Program-made: the position numbers and the translations under genes
NCBI GenBank assembly: GCA_963969495.1
Contig: OZ018326.1
Coordinates: forward strand, 181,203,653-181,267,652
DNA: 64,000 bases
Origin: Ceratothoa steindachneri
Lineage: Eukaryota > Arthropoda > Malacostraca > Isopoda > Cymothoidae
Direction of reading: 5' to 3'
Part shown: positions 21,643 through 32,510 of the stretch, piece after piece
How positions within the stretch are numbered: position 1 is the first letter of the stretch
How the letters are laid out: each line of letters begins with the position of its first letter
Notes under the pieces: generated by a model
Database searches by the model: none
What the model saw: the letters and a program-made list of their open reading frames with translations, nothing else
What the model was told of the DNA's origin: nothing

Positions 21643-23620
21643 ATGACTCTTGACGCTGCCAAGGGGACCTGCGATGTCCTGGGAGGGGATGGCCAACTGG
21701 AGGCCCCTCCTGTGATAGACATGGTCCTTGAGGAGACCCAGCCTCAGAGGGTAGGGCCTTCCATGGGGGGGAATCCAGGCTCGGCGCCAAGCACCGAACC
21801 CGAGTCCGCCCCTATGCAAGGTCCCCTTCAAACGGCTGAGGGCTCCGAGGCAATACAAGGAGGGGAGGGATCTCCTCCGACAGGTGCCCCCACGACTACC
21901 AGGAACTTCTCCATTTCGGAGAGGGACCTGGCTGAGGCCGGCCCATCTGGCGTGGGTCTTCTGCCGGCGGAGGGGAGAAGCGGGTTCATTCCCCGCCCTC
22001 CTCTCCAAAAAAGAAAAGGATGAAGAAGACTCGGGGCTCCTCTCCATCTGCGGGGGCTACAGGGACGGATGGGTCTGCTGCCACTTTGGCAAGCGACCAA
22101 GCTAAGATCGGCACATCCGGCCCCTCTGCCTCCCCGGGTACGGAGCTCCTGACGATGACAAAGACCAAAAGGTCACAGGGCGGAGCCTCGATGACATCGG
22201 GGCCCCTCATTCAGAGGTTACCTGGCGTTTTCGAGCCCGCTGGCTTCAAACGCTTCCTCGTTATTCGCTCCACTGATGGCAGCATGTTGTCCAAGGGCAA
22301 CATGATCCATCAGAGGAGAGGATTAGCTAGTGCAATTGGTAGAGAGGCGAAGGTAACCCGTTTCTCGGACGGGAGCCTTCTGGCGAATGCGGCGAATCCC
22401 GCCGAGGCGGCCAAGATAAGTGCTCTTCGGACACTTCATGGCACCCCGGTGAGTGTGACGCCGCACTCTACCATGAACTTTGTGAAAGGAGTAGTTTATG
22501 CGAGGGAACTCGTTGACTACTCCATTGAGAACATCACCCTAGAGCTGGCCGACCATGGGGCGGTCAAGGTCGAACGTGTGATGAGAAAACAGGGAGGGGC
22601 CTCGAGACCCACCCCTACACTCTTCGTCAAGTTCGACTGTGACAAGCTCCCTGAGTCGGTGCGTGCTGGTCGGTACCGCTACCGCGTGAAGGCATTCGTG
22701 CCACTGCCGCGGCGGTGCTATTACTGTCACTGCTTCGGCCATATGAATCGCTCATGTAGACGTGCAAAGTCGGGGTCACCCGAAGTATGTGTAAATTGCT
22801 CCAAGGTCGCACACGATAAGTCCAAATCGTGTGTGGCCAAGTGTGTCAATTGCGGAGAGCCGCATCCTGCTTCTTCGAAGCAATGTGGTGCATATCTCCT
22901 TGAGAAAGAAATCCTGGCCATTCAGACCCAGGATCGACTCTCATTCCGCGAGGCAAAGGACTTGGTCCTGGCGCACCTGGCTCTGCCTGAGACGTCATAT
23001 GCCTCAATAGTTAGAAAGGCACCCTCTGCTCCTGGCCCATCCAGGCCAACGAGCACGGTTATTTCCGCGCCCATTCGGAGCCCTTCTGCGGGCTCTACCC
23101 AACCTGGGCGCTCCCCTGGTAAAGCTGGCGGCAAAAAGGGTTCATACCCTGCCCCGGCTAAAACCAGGGCTCCCCCCTCTTCCCCCAGCGTGACCGTTTT
23201 CCGTAAGGCGAAACGGCCACGCGCCTCCACCGAGTCGTTAGACTCACAGGAGGCAACACCCCTGAAGATGGTCGCTAGGCCATCTTCCGGGGTTCCTAAA
23301 GCTGTTCGCCGAAAGGAGGACAGCAACAAAGGAGCTTCGGCCCCTTCGCCCACGCCCCGAGGTGGAGCGAGTGGCTCGGAGACGGTGGTTCCTCGAAAAG
23401 AGGGCCCCCCGCCTCCCAAGCCGCAACGCCCGCCTAAGGTTTCGAGGCCGAGGGAGGAAAAGACTCGCATGGCGAGCCCAACCTCCCCCAATAAGTCCTT
23501 GAAGGCGACAGCGCCTTCAGCGCTTTGTCCGGCCAACAGCGCCCGGGGTTCTGCCCCCGGGAAGCGTACGGCCGTGGACTCCGGGCCAACTGGGAGGAGC
23601 TGTGGAGGCTTGTCTCGTCC
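21643..23620 (+). pseudogene. ORF1 (gag-like RNA-binding protein) of I-like copy B
   Basis: The N-terminal part (21643-22023) is Pro- and Gly-rich and leaves frame near 21950. The rest is open from 22020. It has a folded region starting FKRFLVIRSTDGSML and containing TPHSTMNFVKGVVYAREL. Three zinc knuckles follow at about 22713-22890: CYYCHCFGHMNRSC, CVNCSKVAHDKSKSC and CVNCGEPHPASSKQC. The C-terminal 200 residues are Pro/Ser-rich and basic, suggesting disorder. The annotated end is provisional, because a deletion of about 95 bp at 23570 fuses the frame to out-of-frame ORF2 sequence. In this family type the protein coats element RNA. Confidence 0.85.
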
Positions 23621-24637
23621 CGTTCCCCGTTAGCTATTTTTTTGCAGGAGACCATGCTAAGCGCGTGCCCGCTGCGTGCCCTCCCGGGGTATAAGGGTCT
23701 TGCGACCCCACCACCGCGGGATGGCCGGGCTGGGGGATGCGCGGTTTACACCCGGCATGATGTCTCCGTTCTTCCTTTCTCTTTAGATACCTCTTTTCAG
23801 GGAGTGGCTGTGCAGCTGCACCTGGATAGGAGGTATACTATCATTTCTGCGTACATTCCACCGTCAGCTGACTTCGACGCGGGGGACTTCTGCCGCGTCG
23901 TGGCACGGTTGCCGAGGCCCTATCTCTTGCTTGGAGATCTGAACGGCAGGCATCCTCTCTGGGGAGATTACTCCATAAATCCCAGGGGACAAGTCCTTGC
24001 CGATCTGATCGAGGGGCTTGAGATGGGTGTCCTAAACGTGGATGAGTTTATGCATCACTGTCCGAGAACCGCTTCATTTTCTTGCCTTGACCTATCTTTG
24101 TGCTCTTCGGATGCACAGCCTGATTTTGATTGGGGGGTGGTCGATGACCTCCATGGTAGTGATCACTTTCCCATTCAAATATCATTTTCAGGGCAACTGC
24201 CGCCTGAGAGACCACCTCGGTGGTGCTTGGCGCGGGTGCGTGGGCCTGCATTTCAGGAAATGACTGAATTCTCTATCTCAGTCGAGGAGTTTACGTCGGT
24301 AGATGAGGCTGTTGAGTTCTTCTCCGGCAACCTCATCGCCGTGGGCCTGACTACTATTCCTAGGACGTCTGGCCGTTTTGCACGCCGACCACTCCCATGG
24401 TGGTCGGCTGAGTGTGAGACGGCCCTCAAACAGAAGCGTTATGCCTACATGCGCTATAAGCGCCGCCCGAACGATTTCACTGTCGCTGAATTTCGTCGGG
24501 CTAGGGCTAGGTTCCGGTATATTTCGAAGCACGCCCGCCGCTCTTCTTGGTGGGCATACATGTCTTTACTTAACGGGAAGACCCCTTTAGCTGAGGTGTG
24601 GAAGCGAGTCAAAAGGATTCGGGGCAAGTTCTCGTAG
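23570..24637 (+). pseudogene. ORF2 endonuclease of I-like copy B
   Basis: APE-type endonuclease with IFLQETML (catalytic Glu), LLGDLNGRHPLWG, SFSCLDLSLCS and LHGSDHFPIQI. The true start seen in copy E (MFLQCNCRGLRANW, at 54229) is deleted here. The frame then covers the linker to the RT (WWSAECETALKQKRYAYM, KHARRSSWWAYMSLLNGK). It stops at GKFS-stop near 24635, where copy E has a Gln codon, so this is a CAG to TAG change. The domain would nick target DNA to prime copying. Confidence 0.88.
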
Positions 24638-24774
24638 GACCCCCCTCCCGTTCTCCAGGAGAATGGGACCGCAATCTCGGACCCCGCGTCCGTGGCGGAA
24701 TCCTTAGCGACCGCTTTTTCCGCATTCTCTAGCCGTGATGCTGCTCCGCCAGCATTCAATGCACGTCGTGATGT

Positions 24775-24835
24775 GGCGACTAATGCCCAAGTAGGCAGTC
24801 CCCAGATGAGCTCTTAAAAAAAACAACAAAAAAAA
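24775..24835 (+). mobile_element. 61-bp 3'-end-only insertion of the I-like LINE into copy B, with a 13-bp target duplication
   Basis: The insert is just the family's last bases, from GGCGACTAATGCCC through the A-rich tail. It is flanked on both sides by CACGTCGTGATGT (24762-24774 and 24836-24848). Copy E at 55443-55460 shows the same site empty. It breaks the RT reading frame of copy B. Confidence 0.92.
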
Positions 24836-24848
24836 CACGTCGTGATGT

Positions 24849-26125
24849 CGCGGAAGCCGCCGGCTGGACTTTACCTACAGAGGCGGAAAACCCTTCAACG
24901 ACAAGTTTACTGTGAGTGAGTTGCGTTCCGCTCTCGCTTCGTGCGCGGACACCGCCCATGGTCCGGACGATGTCCCGTACGCCATGCTTCGACACCTGGG
25001 TGAGCGAGGCATGGCCTTTCTGTTAGATTTGTTCAACAGGATCTGGGTGGAAGGTCTTCTCCCAGACTCCTGGCGAATCGCTACTGTGCTCGCCTTTCGC
25101 AAGCCGAGGAGAGATCACTCTACTCCAACCGGTTTTCGCCCAATCTCTCTAACCTCTTGCGTGTGCAAGTTGATGGAGAAATTGGTAAATGTTAGATTAG
25201 CCTTTTTCCTGGACAGTGGAGGCCATCTGTCTTCCGCACAGTGCGGCTTCCGTAAGTTCCACTCCACGTCGGATGCTCTGCTCCGACTGGAAAATGCCGT
25301 CTGCGCGGCTTTCCTTCGTAGACAGCACTACGCCACGGTCTTTTTCGATCTGGAGAAGGCCTATGATACCGCATGGCGATACGGTATCATGGAGACTCTC
25401 CACACGATGGGGGCGAGGGGACGCCTCCCAATGTTTATATCTGAATTTTTGCGAGATCGTCGATTCTGCGTACGGGTGGGGGCAGCCCTCTCCGGCCCAA
25501 AGGAGCAGGAAGAGGGTGTCCCGCAGGGAAGTGTCCTCAGTGTCACACTCTTTGCCCTGAGCATCAACGGCATCACCTCCGTGCTGCCGGAAGATGTTCT
25601 CGCTACGCTCTATGTGGACGACCTTTCAATATCTTTTGGCGCGGCCCAGATGCCAACTCTGGAGCGTCGACTCCAACAGGCATTGAACCGCGTCTCTCGC
25701 TATGCCGAAGCGCACAGGTTTCGGTTTTCTTTGGCCAAGACCAAGGTGGTGCACTTCTGCCGCCATCCACGGCTTCACCCTGACCCAGATTTGTTTCTTA
25801 ATGGGGTGCGCCTGGATGTGGTTGAGTCGCACCGTTTCCTTGGTCTTGTATTCGACCGACGCCTCACCTGGGAGGCTCATATTCGCAGCCTTAGGGTCTC
25901 TTGTACCCGCGCCATGGACATTCTCCGTTCCGTGACGTTCAGCGCTTGGGGCGCTGGTAGGGCTACTGCCTTACTTTTTTATCGATCCTTTATTCGCTCG
26001 AAGCTCGACTACGGATGCGAGTTTTATGCATCCGCAGCCGAGCGTTTATTGCGGAAGGTGGATTCGATCCACCACACCGGCCTTCGCCTTGCGACCGGTG
26101 CCTTCCGCACTTCCCCCATTGAGAG
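24849..26125 (+). pseudogene. Reverse transcriptase of I-like copy B
   Basis: Open from 24912 to about 26125. Motifs in order: ATVLAFRKPRRD, RPISLTSCVCKLMEKLV, AQCGFRKFHSTSDALL, VFFDLEKAYDTAWRYG (first Asp), EGVPQGSVLSVTLFALSING, the catalytic ATLYVDDLSISF (YVDD), then KTKVVHFCRH and HRFLGLVFDRRLTW. The RT core is intact in sequence but its upstream frame is broken by the 61-bp insertion and the stop at 24635. The C-terminus is split by the nested element at 26126. Confidence 0.9.
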
Positions 26126-27412
26126 GGTTTAGGGCCAGGAAACTCCTTCGAGAGGTAGATATCGCTCTCGGGCCGGTGGCGCCCCTGGTTTCGTCCAGGA
26201 CGCCACCCTGGAGGGTACCACATTTGGCTATTGGTCGCCACGCCTCTGCTCCCAAAGCTTGTACTGCGCCGGGAGTATTGCGTTCGACCTTTTTGGAGCA
26301 CACATCGTGTCACGCTGGAACCGTGCCAGTGTATACGGATGGCTCCAAGTCCCAAGAGGGGGTCGGCTTCCACGCCGTATCCCCTCTGTTTGAAGTCAGT
26401 GGGGCTCTACCAGGCGCTGCGTCTGTCTTCACGGCCGAGCTGGTGGCAATACACCACTCGGTACGGGAGATTACGCGACGTGCCCGGTTCGGAGACCGGA
26501 TTGTGATCTATAGCGACTCACAAAGCGCCCTGAGTGCTCTCGGGGCATTGGAATCTCCGCATCCCCTGGTTCGCAATATCCGTGACGCCACGGTTTTGGC
26601 GAGCCGGGCAGATGTCGAGATTATCTTCTGCTGGGTTCCTGGACATGTAGGAATTGCGGGGAATGAGCGTGCCGATGAGGGCGCCAAAGAGTCCGCGAGG
26701 ACTCTGCGACCGGACCAGCGTTTCGCTCTTCCTCACACCGACTACATGGCAGGAATACGGGCAGCTCTTCGGACTGCTTGGCAAAGAAGATTGGAGACGG
26801 TCGAAGGGAACTTAAAGTTGCGTGCCATTGCGCCGCGACTGTTCCCATGGACCTATCCCCCAATGCCGCGGCGGCGGCTTCAGGTTGCTTTCTGTCGTCT
26901 TCGAATCGGACACACTCGTGTGACGCATCGCTACTTGATGGAGCGCTCGCATGCGCCCTATTGCAACGACTGCGTCGTCCCCCAGACTGTTCGGCACATT
27001 CTTGTCGAATGTCCCAGTCTGGGTGATCTTCGCGCACGATACCTGTCTCGGTACCGGGATGGGCGGGGTCGCTACCGCCTGTCCCTTGTACTCGGGACGA
27101 GTGCGTGCACCATGACTGGTGGACTTATTGACTTTTTGGGGGAGGCCGGCCTTCTCCCCTTTATTTAAGGTTCCTTTTTTTTGTTATTGTTTTGTTTGTA
27201 GGTTGCACTCTCCTGCACCGGGGTGAGGGGGACCTTCCCCCACTGCCGGAGATTGCTTCCTGATTGTTAAGTTTTTCCAATTTATATCATTGTTAAGTTT
27301 TCATATTTTTACTTTAAAGTAGCCTAGTTCTAGGCTGTCGTGTTTTTCGGCGACTTATGCCCAAGTGGGTAGTTGCCAGATGGGCTCCATAAAATTAAAA
27401 AAAAAAAATCCG
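26126..27412 (+). mobile_element. Nested 5'-truncated I-like LINE inside copy B, 10-bp target duplication
   Basis: The direct repeat CCATTGAGAG flanks this insert (26116-26125 and 27413-27422). Copy E at 56716-56735 shows the same sequence running on without interruption. The insert starts at GGTTTAGGGCCAGG in the RT-RNase H linker. It holds an intact RNase H frame to a stop at about 27168 (TDGSKSQEGVGFHAV, ASVFTAELVAIH, IYSDSQSALSALG, WVPGHVGIAGNERAD) and the tail CNDCVVPQTVRHILVEC. It ends with the 3' hairpins and an A-rich tail at about 27391-27408. Confidence 0.92.
27209..27257 (+). other. 3' UTR GC-rich hairpin of the I-like LINE (nested copy)
   Basis: CTCCTGCACCGGGG and its partner in CCCCCACTGCCGGAG pair into a stem with a short GA-rich loop. 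Equivalent hairpins stand at 28667-28706, 36837-36886, 53932-53985, 57957-57996 and 60111-60152. Confidence 0.65.
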
Positions 27413-28616
27413 CCATTGAGAGCCTGTTGGTCGATGCTGCGGAGATGCCACTCGCTCGGCGCCTTGTGCAGTGCATCACTCGCCTCTACGCGCGAGCCCG
27501 GCGCCTCCCTCACTCGCTAACAGCTCTCACTGCATCCGTAGCTGATCTCGATGGTGCCTATGCCGCCGAGAGACGCTATTCATACCCTAAGCCCTTTGGA
27601 TTTAGGGCCAGGAAACTCCTTCGAGAGGTAGATATAGCTCTCGGGCCGGTGGCGCCCCTGGTTCTGCCCAGGACGCCACCCTGGAGGGTACCACATTTGG
27701 CTATTTGTAGCCACGCCTCTGCTCCCAAAGCTTGTACTGCGCCGGGAGTATTGCGTTTGACCTTTTTGGAGCACACATCGTGTCACGCTGGAACCGTGCC
27801 AGTGTATACGGATGGCTCCAAGTCCCAAGAGGGGGTCGGCTTCCACGCCGTATCCCCTCTGTTTGAAGTCAGTGGGGCTCTACCAGGCGCTGCGTCTGTC
27901 TTCACGGCCGAGCTGGTGGCAATACACCACTCGGTACGGGAGATTACGCGACGTGCCCGGTTCGGAGACCGGATTGTGATCTATAGCGACTCACAAAGCG
28001 CCCTGAGTGCTCTCGGGGCATTGGAATCTCCGCATCCCCTGGTTCGCGAAATCCGTGACGCCACGGTTTTGGCGAGCCGGGCAGATGTCAAGATTATCTT
28101 CTGCTGGGTTCCTGGACATGTAGGAATTGCGGGGACCGAGGGTGCCAAAGAGTCCGCGAGGACTCTGCGACCGGACCAGCGTTTCGCTCTTCCTCACACC
28201 GAATACATGGCAGGGATACGGGCAGCTCTTCGGACTGCTTGGCAAAGAAGATGGGAGATGGTCGAAGGGAACTTAAAGTTGCGTGCCATTGCGCCGCGAC
28301 TGTTCCCATGGACCTATCCCCCAATGCCACGGCGGCTTCAGTTTGCTTTCTGTCGTCTCCGAATCGTGCACACTCGTGTGACGCATCGCTATTTGATGGA
28401 GCGCTCGCCGGCGCCCTATTGTGATGACTGCGTTGTCCCCCAGACTGTTCGGCACATTCTTGTCGAATGTCCCAGTCTGGGTGATCTCTGCGCACGTTAC
28501 CTGTCCCGGTACCAGGATGGGCGGGATCGCTACTGCTTCTCCATTGTACTCGGGACAAGTTCGTGCACATGGCCTTATAGACTTTTCGGGGGAGGCCGGC
28601 CTTCTGCCCTTTATTT
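27413..28616 (+). pseudogene. RT C-terminus and RNase H of I-like copy B, resumed after the nested insert
   Basis: Picks up exactly where 26125 stopped (AIESLLVDAAEMPLARRLVQ) and runs through VYTDGSKSQEGVGFHAV, FTAELVAIH, YSDSQSALSALG and WVPGHVGIAG. The bases for NERADE are reduced to TEG, so the last RNase H motif (Asp) is lost. The Cys-His tail CDDCVVPQTVRHILVEC is intact. The original stop is shifted, so the frame runs on into the 3' UTR. Confidence 0.88.
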
Positions 28617-28871
28617 AACTGGGTTTTGTTTTTTGTTATTGTTGTTTTCTTTGTATGTTGCACGCTCCTGCGCCGGGGGGAGGGGACCTCCCCCGACGCC
28701 GGAGCTTGCTTCGTAAGTGTTGTCATCTTTCCTTTTTATCGTTGTTCTGTTTTCATATTCTTATTTTAAAGTAGCCAAGTGCTAGGCTGTATTGATTCCG
28801 GCGACTTATGCCCAAGTAGGCAGTTGCTAGATAGGCTCATAAAGTTATATATATATATATATAATAAAAAA

Positions 28872-29075
28872 ATCGCTAGGACTGGGCAACCAAATCAGCA
28901 TTTCACTCTTACTCACACTCGCTACATAACAGGAATCATCTCTCTCAGGAAAGATGGGAAACAAGCAAGTGGAACTTAAAGTTATGCCATAGTGCCGGCC
29001 ATGACTGTTCCCTTAGACCTACCTCACAATGCCTCGATGGCTTCCAGTTGCTCTCTGTCACCTTTGAATTGGCAA
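28872..29075 (+). mobile_element. Old, diverged I-like LINE fragment (RNase H tail region)
   Basis: Aligns in order with the segment following the RNase H of the I-like family: ACTGGGCAACCAAATCAGCA against the ACCGGACCAGCG block, then TACATAACAGGAATC against TACATGGCAGGAATA, and GTGGAACTTAAAGTT. It shows many substitutions, so it is older than copy B. No open frame remains. Confidence 0.6.
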
Positions 29076-29530
29076 AGATGGAAAAAGTGACAATGTGTGG
29101 AAAATATATATCCACATAGCCTTCTGTTGGTATCTAATCCAGATGTCAGCTGCTTTTGATACCACCTTGCAAGGTTTTATTATCAAAGCTTGAATTGTAA
29201 ACAAAGCTGGTGCATGTCAGGCAAAGTGTGCTTTTACAATTTGAATTAAAAAAAAGAAAAAAAAACATAAATTTAAATTACATTAAAAATAAAACTGCTT
29301 TAGTGAGAATGTGTAAGTGCAAAAAAAAACAAAACAAACTTGATAAATGTAATGCAATCAGCTGCACTGTGCCTTATAGAGCAATAATGCTTCATGTCCC
29401 TTTCACAATGATCAATTCAAAAGTGATTATTATAGATATTTTAAGTGAACTATTTAATGGAGACTATAGCTCCACCCAGTAGTTGTTCTTGACAGTTTTT
29501 TTAGGATTTCTATCATTAGTTTTCTTGCAG
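29076..29530. other. End of intron 1
   Basis: AT-rich, ending in the acceptor TTTTCTTGCAG before exon 2. No other feature seen. Confidence 0.6.
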
Positions 29531-29594
29531 GTGTGAAAGGAGTTCAGGTTGAAGAAATTTGGAGTCTAGATGAAGAATCCTTTAGTACTATAAA
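29531..29594 (+). CDS. UCHL5: UCHL5 exon 2
   Basis: Acceptor TTTCTTGCAG|GT and donor AA|GTAAGT at 29595. The first two bases complete the Gly codon begun in exon 1. Twenty residues follow (VKGVQVEEIWSLDEESFSTI), and the last two bases start a Lys codon. VQVEEIWSL is strongly conserved in UCHL5 proteins, in the region following the first helix. It is only 64 bases long, recognised by sequence and by in-frame splice phases with both neighbours. Confidence 0.95.
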
Positions 29595-29889
29595 GTAAGT
29601 TAGCTAATACTAAGTTTTTCATTTATTTTTTGCAGTAATATATATATAAGGTGTCCTATATTTGAATGTACTTAATAATTTAATAGCCAACCTACTATTT
29701 GTTTTGCCATTGTGGAATGATAATTGATATTGCTTTTCTTTTAGATAGAATTATATTATTTTTCCTTTAACAGCTCTTATAAACAGAATATTTAAAAAAT
29801 TGTTTTATTGCATTATTAAGATAGTAAAATGTATGGGTGACAATAGTGGTTTAATAGTAGGAGTTTTATAAAAGGCTCTCTTGTCTCAG

Positions 29890-29995
29890 GCCTGTTCATG
29901 GACTTGTTTTCTTATTCAAATGGCAGCAGGATGAAGAGCCAGCAGGATCAATAGTCTCAGACAATAGATCAAAGAAAATATTTTTTGCTAAACAG
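29890..29995 (+). CDS. UCHL5: UCHL5 exon 3
   Basis: Acceptor TTGTCTCAG|G completes the split Lys codon, and 35 residues follow: PVHGLVFLFKWQQDEEPAG and on to KIFFAKQ. The donor is CAG|GTATGT at 29996, in phase 0. The final Gln81 (29993-29995) is the conserved oxyanion-hole Gln of UCH enzymes, so the oxyanion residue and the catalytic Cys are split between exons 3 and 4 by a 7.2-kb intron. Intron 2 before it is only 295 bp and free of transposons. Confidence 0.96.
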
Positions 29996-30600
29996 GTATG
30001 TTTTTGTTTCACTTCTCAATCTGGCTACAGACTGCCCTACTGGAAACACTCATGATTTAATGATGTCTACGCTACATTGATTGTGGTTAGTCATTGGATG
30101 GAGTCTTTATTTGGATTGGCTTTACAGTGGCTGACATAAACTTCAATGACGCTACTGAGAAATAAAAGATCCATAGTTACCAAAATTCTCCCATCAGAGC
30201 TACTAGTGAATTAAAGATGAAACTTGTTATTAAGTAGATAAGTTCCTTGCTATTGATTTAAGCAATTAAAATCTAAATGTTTTCATATCTGAAATATATC
30301 TGATCTATCGTAGCCCATTCAAATGGATTTGAATATTGTGAATACCTAAAATGTTGGAATCGTATTTGATGATAGGCTATGGCTGCCCAAATAATTCTTA
30401 TCACATTTAAAAAAAAATATTTCATACGAATGTAAGTTAACTATGATAAATTATTTGTTTTACAAATCCTCTGTAGACTTGCATGGTGCTACTAGGCATG
30501 TTTGTGCTGTTGTCAAGTAATAATATTTTTCTTTGTGTTAGATTGGAAAACTAGAGATAAAAAAAAAATAGCCAATTGTTGATGCAAATATTTTGGATAT
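29996..30600. other. Intron 3, first part
   Basis: AT-rich intronic DNA up to the mariner. No coding signal or repeat family recognised. Confidence 0.55.
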
Positions 30601-30601
30601 A

Positions 30602-31863
30602 CGAGGGGCTGTCAATAAGTTTTGCGAATCGGTAAGGCAAAGCAGAGGCAGGGGAATGGCTGTTTGTGGGGGTGTTACCACAAGTTATGACAAGTCAGGA
30701 CCTGCAGCCGCACGGTCCTGCCTCGTCTATTTAAGAAGCAGTAGCTGATCGCAGATCGTCAGTCACAAATTTTTCAACAATGGAGAAGGTTGAGCACCGC
30801 TCAGTGATCAAATTTTTTACCAAGGAAGGCAAGAATGCAAGAGATACATGAACGCATGGTTGCAGTGTACACCGACACGACCCCTTCCTATGCGACCATT
30901 GCTCGCTGGAATAGAGAGTTCCGCCATGGTCTGAGTCCCTTGAAGATGACCCCCATCCAGGACGCCCGTGAGATGTGACCAACGAGGACAATGTGGCCCG
31001 TGTGGAGAGGATGATCCTCGAAAATCGACAGGTGAAGGTCAAAGAAATCGAGCAAGAACTTGGAATATCACATGGAAGTGTTATCAACATCATCCACGAC
31101 AATTTAGCCATGGTTGCCCATTGGGTCCCTAGAAAACTCACGCCCCATGATCGACTTCAACATCGTCAAAGTTTGGAGGAGCTGATGCTCCTGTACAACC
31201 AAGCTCCGGCAGGATTCAAGTCACGCATAGTGACAAGTGATGAAACATGGGTCCATCACTGGGATCCTGAGACCAAGCTCCCAAGAATGGCCTGGAAGCA
31301 CAGGGACTCTCCGACCCCCATCAAGTTCCGGACCCAACCTTTAGCTAGGAAGATAATTGCCACCATCTTCTGGGATTCTGAGGGAGTGTTGATGGTGGAC
31401 TATGCGCCTCGTGGAGGGACTATCACAGGCCAATATTACGCTGAGGAACCTGCTGGGTTGAAGAAGTGCATCTGTCAGAAGCGGCGCAGCAAGTTGACAA
31501 GCGGTGTCCTGCTCCTCCATGCCAATGCCCCTGTCCACAAGGAAGGCCAGAGTTGCACAAGTGCGGATTCGAGGGGCTCAACCATCCTCCCTACAGTCCA
31601 GATCTGGCTCCTAGCGACTACTTTATATTCTGCCAGCTCAAAGCTGCACTGCATGGACGCCGGTTTGGGGATGATGAAGATGTCTAGCTCGCCTTCCAGG
31701 AGTGGATTGAACAGCAGTTGGGAGATTTCTGGTTGTCGGGAATTCAAAGCCTCAGGGACAAGTGGCGCAAGTCGAGGGTAGTTATATTGAAAAATACTAA
31801 AACACTTTTCCTCATATCTCGTTTCCTTATATCCAAATTGCAAAACTTATTGACCACTCCTCA
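30602..31863 (+). mobile_element. Mariner transposon with both terminal inverted repeats
   Basis: A 1262-bp element flanked by TA (30600-30601 and 31864-31865). The left end CGAGGGGCTGTCAATAAG and right end (reverse complement TGAGGAGTGGTCAATAAG) are inverted repeats. Length and ends fit the mariner family. It holds a broken transposase gene and lies in intron 3 of UCHL5 in sense orientation. Confidence 0.92.
30780..31790 (+). pseudogene. Mariner transposase, inactive
   Basis: Starts MEKVEHRSVIKFFTKEGK and continues, after a frameshift near 30838, through the paired helix-turn-helix DNA-binding part (PSYATIARWNREF, ELGISHGSVINIIHDNLA). The catalytic domain has SDETWVHHWDPETK with the first Asp. 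The second Asp is replaced by Ala (LLLHANAPVHK, where family members have HDNAP). The third Asp is present in YSPDLAPSDY in another frame. With an early frameshift, a shift near 31540 and a lost catalytic residue, this copy cannot transpose itself. Confidence 0.9.
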
Positions 31864-31865
31864 TA

Positions 31866-32510
31866 TCTATGACCATGCAAAATGGTCTGTCTGTTTACTA
31901 GATTGTACAAGGGGTTTGTTACAAGGACCATGCAATTTGCAACTGACAAACTCCAGAATAAACAAAAATTCTATGCACCTTCCACTGCTTGTTTGGTCTG
32001 AAGCCCACTCATTTAAATTGTGTTGGTCAACATGAACAAATCTAACAGAAAGGCCATGCCTTGCTCACCTAGGTGAGAACATCACAATACTACAAGGAAA
32101 TTTTTTCCCAAAGGTAGTAACTAATGGTATGCTAATAAGCTCATCTTTATACAAGATGTTACTTCACCATATTGGGGAAGGAAAGTTTGGTAATGGCTGA
32201 ATGAAAATATGCCTGAAATTGGATGAGTTGATGTTCATCAACAATATGCATGTCCTCCCAATTCTCTTGATCAATGATCAATCCATGTAATTGATTTTTG
32301 TTGGGATTCTTTTGATTGAGAGTACACACAACCAAGCCTGCAAATATTCCCAAATTCAAAAATGGAATTAGAATTTAAGAAATAACCATAAAAAATGAGA
32401 CAGGTTTTTTTTCAGAATAAAAAGAGACTGAATCCAAATCTTTAATTTTACATAGGCAATTACCTAGAGACCTATAATTAGAAATGTAACATATTTCACT
32501 CAAAAACCAT
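31866..32510. other. Intron 3, middle part
   Basis: About 650 bases of AT-rich intron between the mariner and I-like copy C. Nothing recognised. Confidence 0.55.

Larger units (their letters stand above)
20695..28870 (+). mobile_element. I-like LINE copy B, near full length, carrying two nested insertions of its own family
   Basis: Begins with the family 5' end GTAAGGGGCGCGGCGATTTG, also seen at 32511. The order is a long GC-rich 5' UTR (20695-21640), ORF1 with three zinc knuckles, then ORF2 with APE endonuclease, reverse transcriptase, RNase H and a Cys-His tail, and a 3' UTR with two hairpins. It ends in an A-rich tail near 28870. This layout fits the I clade. Two later insertions of the same family sit at 24775-24835 and 26126-27412. 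Lesions include a frameshift in ORF1 near 21950, a loss of about 95 bp at the ORF1-ORF2 junction (23570) and a stop at 24635. No clear target duplication was seen for the outer element. Confidence 0.9.

Noticed and set aside
22922..23536. 204-codon minus-strand frame opposite I-like ORF1
   Set aside because: GC-rich shadow of ORF1. The + strand has the zinc knuckles and conserved fold.
28094..28726. 210-codon minus-strand frame opposite the RNase H region
   Set aside because: Appears in every copy as the complement of the RNase H coding sequence, with no motif.
29210..29482. 90-codon frame before UCHL5 exon 2
   Set aside because: Lys- and Asn-rich AT-driven frame in intron DNA, with no similarity to UCHL5 or a known domain.
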